Shown: in pieces, positions 8,944 through 17,102 of the stretch
Layout of the letters: each line of letters opens with the position of its first letter
How positions within the stretch are numbered: position 1 is the first letter of the stretch
NCBI GenBank assembly: GCA_944325185.1
Contig: CALUZA010000025.1
Location: 1-39,862 of the forward strand
Source: Candidatus Gastranaerophilales bacterium
Lineage (GTDB): Bacteria; Cyanobacteriota; Vampirovibrionia; Gastranaerophilales; Gastranaerophilaceae
Length of the DNA stretch: 39,862 bases
Reading direction: 5' to 3'
Position numbers and translations under genes: made by a program
Notes under the pieces: generated by a model
The model's database searches: none
The model's input: only the letters and a program-made list of their open reading frames with translations
What the model was told of the DNA's origin: nothing

Positions 8944-10007
8944 TGATAATTTCAGATAACGAAAATAAAAAAGTAAATAAAGCACTCAAGCAGTCAAATC
9001 CTGACTTGAGTGCTTCTTGTATTAAAAATGAAGATGGGTATGAAAAAAATATTCGTCCTCTTAATTTTGATGACTACATCGGGCAAACTTCAATAAAAGA
9101 AACTCTTAAAATTTCAATTGAAGCAAGTAAAAAAAGAAATGTTCATCTTGATCATCTTTTATTCTATGGCCCACCGGGTCTTGGAAAAACTACTCTTGCA
9201 AGCATTATAGCAAACGAATTAAATACAAATATCAGAATAACTTCTGCACCTTCTATAGAAAGACCAAGGGATATAATAGGAATATTAATGCAAATAAAAG
9301 AAGGCGAAGTTCTTTTTATTGACGAAATTCACAGGTTAAATAAAATAGCAGAAGAAATTCTATATCCTGCTATGGAAGATTTTGTTATTGATTTGACTAC
9401 AGGTAAAAATCAAAGTGTAAAAACGGTTAGAATTCCTATTCAGAAATTTACTTTAATTGGTGCAACAACAAAAGCCGGCGCTCTTTCGGGCCCTTTAAGG
9501 GATAGGTTTGGAATTATTCATAGACTGGAATTTTACACTCCTGAGGAATTAAGTAAAATAGTAAAGCGCACCGCAAAAATATTAGATTTTAAAATAGATG
9601 ATGATGGAGCATTTGAAATTGCTAAACGATCTCGTTGCACTCCCCGCATTGCAAACAGGCTGGTCAAAAGGAGTGCTGATTGGGCAATAGTCAAAGGTAA
9701 TGGAGTTATAACAAAAGATGTTGCAAAAGCGGCACTTTCTGCGCTGGATATAGATGAAATAGGTTTGGATATTACGGATAGAGCTTTGTTGAATCTTATG
9801 ATAAATTCATTTGGCGGAGGTCCCGTTGGTATTGAAACCCTTGCGGTCGCATTAGGTGAAGATATTCGAACTATAGAAGATGTTTATGAACCATATTTAA
9901 TTCAAAAAGGTTTAATTGCAAGAACGCCAAGAGGAAGAAAAGCAACTAAACTTGCATACGAACATCTGGGCTATAAAGTTGAAAGCGCACAACTGGGCTT
10001 ATTTTGA
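8943..10007 (+). CDS. ruvB: Holliday junction branch migration helicase RuvB
   Basis: AAA+ motor that drives branch migration of Holliday junctions together with RuvA and RuvC. The 354 residues show FYGPPGLGKTTLA (Walker A, K82-T83), LFIDEIHRL (Walker B, D127-E128), the IGATTKAG sensor 1 region and the winged-helix C-terminus with RTPRGRKAT. The N-terminus has about 38 residues before RPLNFDDYIGQ, slightly longer than typical. There is no ribosome site; the ATG overlaps the transporter stop (TAATG), so translation is probably by reinitiation. The 3' end overlaps a convergent small gene by 9 bases. ruvA and ruvC are not in the window. Confidence 0.97.
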   Translation: MIISDNENKKVNKALKQSNPDLSASCIKNEDGYEKNIRPLNFDDYIGQTSIKETLKISIEASKKRNVHLDHLLFYGPPGLGKTTLASIIANELNTNIRITSAPSIERPRDIIGILMQIKEGEVLFIDEIHRLNKIAEEILYPAMEDFVIDLTTGKNQSVKTVRIPIQKFTLIGATTKAGALSGPLRDRFGIIHRLEFYTPEELSKIVKRTAKILDFKIDDDGAFEIAKRSRCTPRIANRLVKRSADWAIVKGNGVITKDVAKAALSALDIDEIGLDITDRALLNLMINSFGGGPVGIETLAVALGEDIRTIEDVYEPYLIQKGLIARTPRGRKATKLAYEHLGYKVESAQLGLF

Positions 10008-10382
10008 AGTTTTTTCCAAAAATTTTGTTAATGCTTCAAAGGTTTTTTTGAAGCTTCCATCCATTGGGGTTATATCTTTTTTTTCACAGATTAGAAGTAA
10101 TATTTGATGAATTATTTCTGATGCGTTAATAGTTCTTTTTGTTTCCATTGGTCTTAATTTTTCGCCAATTTTAATTAAAACCCCTTCTTTTTTTAGATTG
10201 CTTAAACTTGATAAAATTACTTCGTCATCACCAATTAATTTATTTATCATTGGTGATTCAACCATTGTTCTTACTTTATTTACAACACTTTCAAGATTAG
10301 CTGTTTTGAAAGTATTTGTTAAGCTGTCATCAATTCTAAGTCTGGCTGTGAAATTTATATTGCTCATATTTTTATAAAACAT
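9999..10382 (-). CDS. Small hypothetical with N-terminal INFTARLRID motif
   Basis: I do not recognise a named domain. The 127 residues look soluble, mostly helical and charged. The leader MSNINFTARLRIDDS resembles the short N-terminal F-x-G/F-x-A motifs of other lineage-type proteins here. The start could be the ATG at 10382, five bases after the upstream stop, or the ATG at 10367. Neither has a ribosome site, so coupling to the acyltransferase gene is likely. It is the last gene of the csaB-hisAIE-DUF374 unit, and its final codons overlap the end of ruvB on the other strand. Coding is supported by full-length readability and operon position. Confidence 0.7.
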   Translation of the reverse strand: MFYKNMSNINFTARLRIDDSLTNTFKTANLESVVNKVRTMVESPMINKLIGDDEVILSSLSNLKKEGVLIKIGEKLRPMETKRTINASEIIHQILLLICEKKDITPMDGSFKKTFEALTKFLEKTSK

Positions 10383-10387
10383 AAAAA

Positions 10388-11071
10388 TTAGTTTTTTTGT
10401 TTTAAATATTTTTTATAATTTATTTTTAAATCCTCATATAAATCTTTTAGTGAATTTTCTATTTGCAATCTTATTTTTTCAATTTCATCATCAGAAGGGT
10501 TATTTGGGACTTTTATCGGATTTCCAAAAACCATAACAAGATTGGTTCCAATAAGTGGAAATCTGAATTCATCCCATGATTTAAATTTTAAGAATCTTTT
10601 TTCGGGACTCCAATAGACGGCAGGAACAATTGGAACATTTGCCATTCTTGCAATTTCTATAATTCCTTTTTTTACAACTCGATTTGGACCTTTGGGGCCG
10701 TCTATCGTTAGTGCTCCGTTTATGTCTTCGTTTTGCATTCTTTTTATTAGTTCAAGACTTGCTTTTGTTCCACCTCTTGTTTTTGAACCTCTTACTGTTT
10801 CAACTCCAACAGCATTGGCTGCTCTTGATATAATTTCGCCATCTTGTGAGCTAGATACCATAATACATGTTTTTCTGTATTGGTTACAAGAAAAAACCCC
10901 GCATTGATGAGCATGCCAGAGGGCAAACATACATTTTTCTTTTGGATAATTTATGCATTTACATTTATAAAATATTCTTTCAAGCCTAAACAAATTAACG
11001 ACAAAAAAGCACATTATTTCCGTACCGTATTTTTTTTTAATTTCTTTTATTTTTTTTGCTAGCTTCGACAC
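10388..11071 (-). CDS. DUF374 lysophospholipid/LPS acyltransferase-family protein
   Basis: Membrane-associated acyltransferase-like protein of the DUF374 group, often linked to LPS or lipid A assembly. The 227 residues contain ALWHAHQ (49-55) in place of the usual acyltransferase His motif. Further signatures are a VSSSQDGE segment, the typical ETVRGSKTRGG and the TIDGPKGPNRVVKKG phosphate-binding stretch, then PIVPAVYW. All are diagnostic of DUF374. The start is GTG with TAGGA four bases upstream. It follows the hisAIE fusion by 18 bases. Acceptor and donor are unknown; an outer-membrane lipid role fits the ArnT-like gene in this window. Confidence 0.85.
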   Translation of the reverse strand: MSKLAKKIKEIKKKYGTEIMCFFVVNLFRLERIFYKCKCINYPKEKCMFALWHAHQCGVFSCNQYRKTCIMVSSSQDGEIISRAANAVGVETVRGSKTRGGTKASLELIKRMQNEDINGALTIDGPKGPNRVVKKGIIEIARMANVPIVPAVYWSPEKRFLKFKSWDEFRFPLIGTNLVMVFGNPIKVPNNPSDDEIEKIRLQIENSLKDLYEDLKINYKKYLKQKN

Positions 11072-11089
11072 TTTTCCTAACCTTTCAGT

Positions 11090-12322
11090 TTATTTTTTTG
11101 TTCTGGAAGTTAAATTGTTTCTTATATCGTCAATTGTTATGTTGTTTTTTGACATAAATACAAAAAGATGATATAGAAGTTCTGCTCCTTCCCAAGCAAG
11201 TCCTTCATTGCATTCAAAATTAACTGCTTCAAATGCTTCTTCCATAATTTTCTTTTTCAATAGAAAATCATCTCTAAATAATGTTGTTGTGTAACTATTT
11301 TGAGGCATTTTTTCTTTTCTGTCCTCAATCAGTTCATATAATTCTTCAAAAGTGAAATTTTTATCTTCGAAACAACTAAATCTGTTGAGGTGACATGAAT
11401 TACCCTTTTGTCTTACTGTAAACAAAATTGCATCTCTGTCGCAGTCAAATTTTGCGTTTAATAATTCTTGATAGTTGCCATGCTTTTCGCCTTTTGTTCT
11501 AAGTGCGTTCCTTGAACGGGAAAAATATGTACATATCCCTTCCTTGAAGGATTTTTTTAAGGATTCTTGATTGCTGTATGCAAGCATAACAACTTGTCTT
11601 GTCATTTTGTCTTGTACTATTGTGGGTATTAAACCGCCTTGTTTTTCAAAATCGAGACAAGCACAAAAGGCATCTTCTAATGTGATTTTTCCTGTATAAA
11701 TACACATTCCCAATTGAGAATTTATATTATTTTTTTCAAGTTCTACAATTTCTTCTATTGTAGAAATACCACCTGCTGCGGTAATCGGCTTTGAAGTTGA
11801 TGAGGCAATTTGTTTAATAAAATCAATATCTGCTCCTTGCATCATGCCTTCTCTTTCAACAACGGTAAAAACGAAACCGGAGCAGTAATCTTCAAATCTT
11901 TTAACATAGTCCATTGTTGAAAATTCGCTTACTTCCATCCATCCTTTGGTTGTAATTTTTCCGTCTCTTGAATCAATTGCAACAAGGACTTTAGATTTTG
12001 GAAGTTTTGATAAGAAATCTTCACTTGCAGCTGTTCCGATTATGATTTTTTTAGCGCCCCAAGAAAGGACTTTTTTGGCTTTTTCGATTGTTCTGATGCC
12101 GCCGCCGACTCTTGCTTGCGCTATTTTGCATATTTTTTTTATAAGTTCTTCGTTATTTTTTCCTGTATTTAGGGCACAATCTAAATCGATTACGGCTATT
12201 TCTCCAAAACGAGAGTAATATTTTGCAAGCTCTAAGACATCCTCGCGTTCCAAGACCTTGTTTTTACCTTGTTGCAGTTGAACTGCTTTCCCATCCATTA
12301 AATCAATGCTTGCTACAATCAT
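11090..12322 (-). CDS. HisA-HisI-HisE trifunctional histidine biosynthesis fusion
   Basis: Single 410-residue protein covering three consecutive histidine-pathway steps. Residues 1-228 are the HisA ProFAR isomerase TIM barrel, with catalytic D7 (ASIDLMDGK) and D117 (AIDSRDGK), GGGIR (73-77) and AAGGIS (182-187). Residues 229-318 are HisI, PR-AMP cyclohydrolase, with GLIPTIVQD, FSRSRNALRTKGEKHGN and Zn/Mg ligands in DCDRD (293-297), C310-H311 and C317. Residues 325-410 are HisE, PR-ATP pyrophosphohydrolase, with EExxE (361-365). HisIE fusions are common; adding HisA in front is unusual. GGAG precedes the ATG. No other his gene is nearby; it sits between csaB and the DUF374 gene. Confidence 0.93.
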   Translation of the reverse strand: MIVASIDLMDGKAVQLQQGKNKVLEREDVLELAKYYSRFGEIAVIDLDCALNTGKNNEELIKKICKIAQARVGGGIRTIEKAKKVLSWGAKKIIIGTAASEDFLSKLPKSKVLVAIDSRDGKITTKGWMEVSEFSTMDYVKRFEDYCSGFVFTVVEREGMMQGADIDFIKQIASSTSKPITAAGGISTIEEIVELEKNNINSQLGMCIYTGKITLEDAFCACLDFEKQGGLIPTIVQDKMTRQVVMLAYSNQESLKKSFKEGICTYFSRSRNALRTKGEKHGNYQELLNAKFDCDRDAILFTVRQKGNSCHLNRFSCFEDKNFTFEELYELIEDRKEKMPQNSYTTTLFRDDFLLKKKIMEEAFEAVNFECNEGLAWEGAELLYHLFVFMSKNNITIDDIRNNLTSRTKK

Positions 12323-12331
12323 TTTGTGCTC

Positions 12332-13339
12332 CTAAATTAAAGTATTATCAACTAAATCCCAACTAAATTTTCTAAAATCTCTTGCTGTTGTTTCTTTGTT
12401 AAAAAAGTTATGTATTTTTTCTTCGATTTCATTTTTTGTCGAATTATAAATGTCTAAATTTTCTATATTTAGTTCTTGTGCAATTGTTTTAATTTTTTCG
12501 TCGTAAATTAATGCAAAAGTTTTTGTTTTAAGTGCATGAGATATTAATACCCCATGAAGCCTTGTTGATATCATATACTTCGCTTTATTTACAATTTCTA
12601 TTGTTTCATTTATATCTTTGTTAGGTATGTATTCAGCTTTTACATCTCTTTCTTTTAATATCTCAATAAATTTTTTGCAGATTTTTTCGTCGATTTCATC
12701 TTGGAATGAAAATACTTTTATTGTTTCGTCTTTTACGTTGTTTTTTATTGAGTCGGCAAGATTTATAAGAAAAATATCTGAAATTCCTTTAAAATTTCTT
12801 AATTGTACCAATATGCCTTTTTTATTTTCGCAAATTTGCATATCTTGTACAATTGAATAAACAGGGTCAGACAGTAAAACAGGATTCAATTTCCAATCTT
12901 TTAGAAGATTTAAGCTGTTTTCATCACGAACAGAAATAAAATCCGTTGTTTTTAGTACATTTTTTGTGATAAATGTTTGGAAATTGCCTTTAATTGGTTC
13001 AATTCCTTGAGCAAAAATTATTGTTTTTTTGAAAAATAATTTTGCAAGAAGAATAACAAAAAGATAATAAAAAAGGCTGAAATTGCTGGTTTTATTTTGT
13101 AGGAGACTTCCTCCTCCGGAGATTAAAATATCACAATTTGAAATTGCTTTTAATATTTGTGCTAAATTTTTAAAATGGTACGCATTAACTTTATATCTTT
13201 TTTCTACATTTTCTTTGTTGTTGCATAATACGGAAACTTCAAACCCTAGTTTTTTCAGGTGGTTTGAAAGTGCGTAAAATATCGCCTCATCTCCAAAATT
13301 ATTGAAACCGATATAACCCGATACCAATACCTTTTTCAT
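12332..13339 (-). CDS. csaB: Polysaccharide pyruvyl transferase family protein (CsaB-like)
   Basis: Transfers pyruvyl groups onto cell-wall or surface polysaccharide in the CsaB family. The 335 residues begin with VSGYIGFNNFGDEAI (6-20), the family's N-terminal signature. They also show LISGGGSLLQNKTS (72-85), IFAQGIEP and the C-terminal ISTRLHGVLISHAL. Length and motif order match CsaB. There is no ribosome site before the ATG; a TAAAAC hexamer ends six bases before it, so the message may be leaderless. It heads the minus-strand unit with hisAIE and is divergent from the SDR gene. Acceptor unknown; CsaB-like enzymes also serve S-layer anchoring in cyanobacteria-related bacteria. Confidence 0.85.
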   Translation of the reverse strand: MKKVLVSGYIGFNNFGDEAIFYALSNHLKKLGFEVSVLCNNKENVEKRYKVNAYHFKNLAQILKAISNCDILISGGGSLLQNKTSNFSLFYYLFVILLAKLFFKKTIIFAQGIEPIKGNFQTFITKNVLKTTDFISVRDENSLNLLKDWKLNPVLLSDPVYSIVQDMQICENKKGILVQLRNFKGISDIFLINLADSIKNNVKDETIKVFSFQDEIDEKICKKFIEILKERDVKAEYIPNKDINETIEIVNKAKYMISTRLHGVLISHALKTKTFALIYDEKIKTIAQELNIENLDIYNSTKNEIEEKIHNFFNKETTARDFRKFSWDLVDNTLI

Positions 13340-13388
13340 ATATATGTTTTATCACAAAATTTACGATTTTAAAAGTTTTTAATCTTTC

Positions 13389-13417
13389 TTGAACATTTTC
13401 TTTCTTTAAAATAAAAT
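13389..13417 (+). promoter_or_regulatory. Leaderless-type promoter of the SDR gene
   Basis: TTGAAC (13389-13394), a 17-base spacer and TAAAAT (13412-13417) end seven bases before the ATG at 13425. The predicted transcript start therefore falls on or next to the A of the start codon. There is no ribosome binding site. Confidence 0.6.
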
Positions 13418-13424
13418 AAACTTT

Positions 13425-14228
13425 ATGGATAAGAATATTTTAATAATTGCTTCTAATTCGGAGCTTGCATCTGAAACAATCAAGGAGCTCAAAAATAAAA
13501 ATTGTAATATTTATGCTACGTCAAGAAGAACAGGGCTTATTGACGAGAAGGTGCATGAATTTTATTTAGATGTTACACAGGAGATGGATTTTATTCATTT
13601 AAAAGAAAAATTTCATAATGTAAAATTTGATGCAATTGTTAATTTTGCGGGGATTGCAGTTGCAGGCGCAGTTGAGGATTTGTCCGAGCTTGATTTAAAA
13701 AAGCAGCTTGAAGTAAATTTGTTTGGACTTTTAAGAATTATAAAATATTTTTGTCCATATTTAGCGGATAATGGTAAACTTATAAACATTAGCTCCATGG
13801 CCGGATATGGGATTTTCCCTTTTTTGAGTCCTTATTGTATTTCAAAAGCTGCTTGTGATATCTTACTTAATTTATATTCAATAGAAAGTAATATAAAAAC
13901 TGTTTCAATTCGCCCGGGTGCTGTCGCAACAAAGTTTTGGGATGCTTCTTTGGAATTAAATAAGAATTTACTTGAAACCCCAAGCGAAAAGTTTGAATTA
14001 GAAAAAAAGTTTTTGGTTGAAAATGCAGAGAAAAATTCCCTAAAAGCTTTAAATCCAATATATGCAGGTAAAAAAATTGCCGAAATTGTCCAATTGAAAA
14101 ATCCGAAGTCTGTGTATAATATAGGATTGGATTCTAAAATTGCAAAATTAACAAGGTTTTTGCCGCAAGATTTAGTTAATTTTATGATTAAATCAATTTT
14201 AAAAATGAGAATATCAAGAAAGAAATGA
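13425..14228 (+). CDS. Short-chain dehydrogenase/reductase family protein
   Basis: NAD(P)-dependent oxidoreductase-type Rossmann protein of 267 residues. NFAGIAV (73-79) corresponds to the NNAG motif. The catalytic set is S124 (NISSMAG) with Y137 and K141 (YCISK), followed by SIRPGAVATKF. The cofactor glycine motif is atypical: IIASNSELASE (7-17) replaces TGxxxGxG, though S/N/E substitutions do occur in divergent SDRs. Substrate cannot be assigned. It overlaps the B12-binding radical SAM gene by ATGA, so the two probably act in one pathway. It has a promoter but no ribosome site. Confidence 0.85.
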   Translation: MDKNILIIASNSELASETIKELKNKNCNIYATSRRTGLIDEKVHEFYLDVTQEMDFIHLKEKFHNVKFDAIVNFAGIAVAGAVEDLSELDLKKQLEVNLFGLLRIIKYFCPYLADNGKLINISSMAGYGIFPFLSPYCISKAACDILLNLYSIESNIKTVSIRPGAVATKFWDASLELNKNLLETPSEKFELEKKFLVENAEKNSLKALNPIYAGKKIAEIVQLKNPKSVYNIGLDSKIAKLTRFLPQDLVNFMIKSILKMRISRKK

Positions 14229-15631
14229 AGAATAAACAAAAAATATTTTTTATATATCCGCCTTCTCCTATTATGAACAGGGAAGACAGGTGTCAACAGC
14301 CAACGTCGGAATTAACTATTATTCCGCCCTTGCCGCCTGTTGATATGATGAGTTTATCTTCAATTGCTAAAAAACGTGGATATGAAACAAAATTCAAAGA
14401 CTATAGTTTAAAAAATGAAAATGTTTATGATTTTTTACGTGATTTAAGAGTTTTTAAACCTGATTTTTTGGTTTTGAATGTTGCTTCAACAACCCTTGAA
14501 AAGGATTTATCTATTTTAACTCAAGCAAGAGATTTGCTTGAAGACACTGTTGTTATTGTAAAAGGTGCGATTTTTAATTTTAATTCTTATGCATTGCTGC
14601 AACAGTATCCAGAAATCGACATTGCTCTTAGAGGAGAAATTGAACCTGCATTTGATGAGATAATTCAATATAAAGACTTAAAGGATATAAAAGGGATTAC
14701 TTACCAAATTGATGAAAAAATTGTTTCAACTCCCGACAGAGAATTAAGTGACAATCTTGATTATTTGCCTTTTCTGGATAGAGATTTGATAGATAATTCA
14801 ATTTATATAAGACCGGATACTAGAAAACCTCAAACAATTATAAGGGTTTCTAAAGGTTGTCCTAATCATTGTTTTTTCTGTCTTGCAACTCCTTTGAACG
14901 GCAAAAATGTAAGATATAGGAGTGCTGAGCTTGTAGTAGAAGAAATTAGAGAGTGTGTATTAAAATATAATATTAAGAATTTTATTTTTTGGTCTGATTT
15001 ATTTAATTTTGATAATGGCTGGGTGCAAAGGTTGTGCAGATTGATAATTGAGTCAGGGTTAAAGATTAGTTTTTCTGCTAATACAAGGGTTGATACTCTT
15101 GATTTTGAGACTTTGCAATTATTAAAGAAAGCCGGATGTAGTTTACTTTCGATTGGAATTGAAAGCGGATGTCAAGAGATTTTGGATAAAATGGGTAAAA
15201 GAATTACCATCGGACAGATAGAAAACGCTATTTCAATGATAAACAAGGTAGGTATTCAAATATATGCATACTACGTTATTGGTCTGCCTTGGGAATCCAA
15301 AGAAACAATTGAAAAAACCTATAAGTTTGCAAAGAAACTAAACACTCATTTTGCAAGTTTTTATACAGCTACTGCTCTTATGGGAACAACGTTTTATGAT
15401 TATGTTAAAAAGAACAGATTGGGCGAAATTAATTATGAAAAACCATATTTTATTCCGACCGTAAAATCATATAAACTAACAAGTGATGAAATTTATGAAT
15501 ACAATAAAAAAATGAATAGGGATTATTATTTAAGACCTAAATATATTTTAAAAATGGCTACAAATATAAATTCGATTACAAAATTTAAAACATATTATGA
15601 TACTTTTGTAAAATTAATGAGAAAAGGTTAG
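14225..15631 (+). CDS. B12-binding domain radical SAM protein
   Basis: Class B radical SAM enzyme of 468 residues. The N-terminal cobalamin-binding-like domain (about 1-165) has the common opening IFFIYPPSP and PPLPPVDMMSLSSIAKKRGY. The radical SAM core starts near 200, with C212, C216 and C219 in KGCPNHCFFC. It continues through IGIESGCQEILDKMGKR and YYVIGLPWESKETI. Such enzymes methylate or rearrange unreactive carbons, for example in hopanoid, carotenoid, cofactor or antibiotic pathways; the substrate here is unknown. A canonical B12 DxHxxG is not evident, so cobalamin binding is inferred from architecture. Coupled to the SDR by ATGA. The stop overlaps the zupT stop region by four bases. 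Confidence 0.85.
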   Translation: MKNKQKIFFIYPPSPIMNREDRCQQPTSELTIIPPLPPVDMMSLSSIAKKRGYETKFKDYSLKNENVYDFLRDLRVFKPDFLVLNVASTTLEKDLSILTQARDLLEDTVVIVKGAIFNFNSYALLQQYPEIDIALRGEIEPAFDEIIQYKDLKDIKGITYQIDEKIVSTPDRELSDNLDYLPFLDRDLIDNSIYIRPDTRKPQTIIRVSKGCPNHCFFCLATPLNGKNVRYRSAELVVEEIRECVLKYNIKNFIFWSDLFNFDNGWVQRLCRLIIESGLKISFSANTRVDTLDFETLQLLKKAGCSLLSIGIESGCQEILDKMGKRITIGQIENAISMINKVGIQIYAYYVIGLPWESKETIEKTYKFAKKLNTHFASFYTATALMGTTFYDYVKKNRLGEINYEKPYFIPTVKSYKLTSDEIYEYNKKMNRDYYLRPKYILKMATNINSITKFKTYYDTFVKLMRKG

Positions 15632-16473
15632 TTTACTTCAAGCAACACTAAGGCAACCCCCATGATTAAAAGCCCTAAGACTACTCCTGAAATTGAATAG
15701 TGTCCTGTATCATAGTCTTTTGATAGTGGAAGCAGTGTGTCGATTGAAATATACGTCATTATTCCTGCAACCAATGAGAATAAAATTCCAACGCAAAGGT
15801 TAGGAAATAGAGATTTTATTATAACAAATCCGACTACCCCGCCAACCGGTTCTGCCATGCCCGATAAAAACGAATAAAGAAAAGCTTTTCTTTTTGAATG
15901 GGTTGCTTGATATACAGGAATTGAAATAGCCATGCCTTCAGGAATATTGTGGATTGCAATTGCAATAACAATTCCAAGGCCCAACATAACATTTTGAGCT
16001 GTTAAAAAGAAAGTTGCAAGCCCTTCCGGTAAATTATGTACTGCAACTACAATAGCTGTTAATATACCCGCTTTTTTAATTTTTCCTATTGATATAATTG
16101 CGTTTTCATCTTCCTTGCAATCTGTGCTGTCGACATGTTTTTCGTTAGCCCCCAGTTGTTTTGTAAGCATTTGACTTTGCAAGTGATCAGGTATAAAGTA
16201 GTCAATTAAAACAGCTGTTAAAATCCCAATTCCGAAAGAAACAACAGATAAAAATAAGAAATTTTCACCCATTTGATTTTTAATCATTTCGCAAGACTCC
16301 GGATATAAGTCTACTAAAGAGATAAATAACATAACTCCCGCTGATAGCCCCAATCCGAAGGACAAGAATTTTAGTGAGTTTTCTTTAATAAAGAAAGTAA
16401 CAAAGCCGCCGAGTACAGTGGAAAGCCCTGCCAGTGTAGATAAAATTAATGCTGTTAAATAAGTATTTTCCAT
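15628..16473 (-). CDS. zupT: ZIP-family zinc transporter ZupT
   Basis: Inner-membrane divalent-metal importer, mainly zinc. The 281 residues carry about eight hydrophobic spans. The paired metal-site helices read AVHNLPEGLA (144-153) and AIHNIPEGMA (173-182), the ZIP signature. A polar loop at about 108-125 containing H, D and C residues lies before them, as in other ZIP proteins. The ATG at 16473 has no ribosome site and sits six bases after TATAAT, so the transcript is probably leaderless. Convergent with the radical SAM gene, sharing four bases at the 3' ends. Confidence 0.92.
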   Translation of the reverse strand: MENTYLTALILSTLAGLSTVLGGFVTFFIKENSLKFLSFGLGLSAGVMLFISLVDLYPESCEMIKNQMGENFLFLSVVSFGIGILTAVLIDYFIPDHLQSQMLTKQLGANEKHVDSTDCKEDENAIISIGKIKKAGILTAIVVAVHNLPEGLATFFLTAQNVMLGLGIVIAIAIHNIPEGMAISIPVYQATHSKRKAFLYSFLSGMAEPVGGVVGFVIIKSLFPNLCVGILFSLVAGIMTYISIDTLLPLSKDYDTGHYSISGVVLGLLIMGVALVLLEVN

Positions 16474-16479
16474 AAAAAA

Positions 16480-16508
16480 ATTATAGCATTAAAAAATTAA
16501 ATCAAATA
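16480..16508 (-). promoter_or_regulatory. Leaderless-type promoter of zupT
   Basis: Minus-strand TATAAT (16480-16485) ends six T residues before the ATG at 16473. The -35 (TATTTG at 16503-16508, 17-base spacer) is weak. No ribosome site exists. A transcript start seven bases past the -10 would be the first base of the start codon. Confidence 0.55.
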
Positions 16509-16533
16509 AAAAGAGTAATTATTTAATTATTAT

Positions 16534-16562
16534 TTGACCCTTTACTTGCTGTTAAGTAAAAT
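16534..16562 (+). promoter_or_regulatory. Promoter of the secreted coiled-coil gene
   Basis: TTGACC (16534-16539), a 17-base spacer and TAAAAT (16557-16562). The predicted start near 16569 leaves a leader that includes GGAG at 16587-16590, five bases before the ATG. Confidence 0.6.
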
Positions 16563-16595
16563 AAAATTAAGGTTAGAATTAATTTTGGAGTTTTA

Positions 16596-17009
16596 ATGAT
16601 GAAAAAGATAATATGTTTATTTTCGATTTTCTGTGTCGCACAGGGAGTGTATGCAATGGATACTGTTTTTGATTCAATGGATAAGGCCACTGAAGTTAAA
16701 CTTGCTCCTGCAGTAAATACAACAAAATCTACAACTTCATCAACAAATGTAAATTCTGTATATCGTTCAACTTCAATTAAGGAAGAAAAATTCAACAGCG
16801 CATTAGTAAATCTTGATGATGCTCAGGTTGAATTAAGACAAGAATTGGCGACTGTAACTTCAAAATATAATGAAGCTTTAAATGAAAAAGAAAGAGCTAT
16901 TGCAAATTGCAAAGCTTTAAAAAAAGAAATTAACGCAATAAATAAAAAAATGAAAAATGTAGATAAATCAAAAAAAATGATAAACAAAAATTTGCAAACC
17001 GCTAACTAA
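16596..17009 (+). CDS. Secreted coiled-coil hypothetical protein
   Basis: Unrecognised 137-residue protein. It opens with a clear Sec signal peptide (MMKKIICLFSIFCVAQGVYA, likely cut after GVYA, residue 20). A Ser/Thr/Asn-rich linker of about 40 residues follows. From about 62 to 130 it is a charged helical coiled coil rich in Glu and Lys with heptad-like spacing. It is probably periplasmic or outer-membrane-associated. GGAG lies five bases before the first ATG; a second ATG follows directly. It has its own promoter. A long hairpin separates it from the sigma factor gene. Confidence 0.8.
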   Translation: MMKKIICLFSIFCVAQGVYAMDTVFDSMDKATEVKLAPAVNTTKSTTSSTNVNSVYRSTSIKEEKFNSALVNLDDAQVELRQELATVTSKYNEALNEKERAIANCKALKKEINAINKKMKNVDKSKKMINKNLQTAN

Positions 17010-17051
17010 TGTCATCATGTAAATAGATGATGACATTATAGCTTGCTTTTT
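17007..17051 (+). terminator. Long hairpin with delayed T-run after the coiled-coil gene
   Basis: TAATGTCATCAT (17007-17018) and ATGATGACATTA (17027-17038) form a perfect 12-bp stem with an 8-base loop, starting in the stop codon. A five-T run comes only at 17047-17051, nine bases past the stem. It may be an imperfect intrinsic terminator or an mRNA 3'-end stabiliser. A dyad operator for the sigma factor gene is an alternative. Confidence 0.5.
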
Positions 17052-17102
17052 AGAGAATAAAAAACATAGACATTTTGACATTGGGGAATACAAGAGCTAA
17101 AA

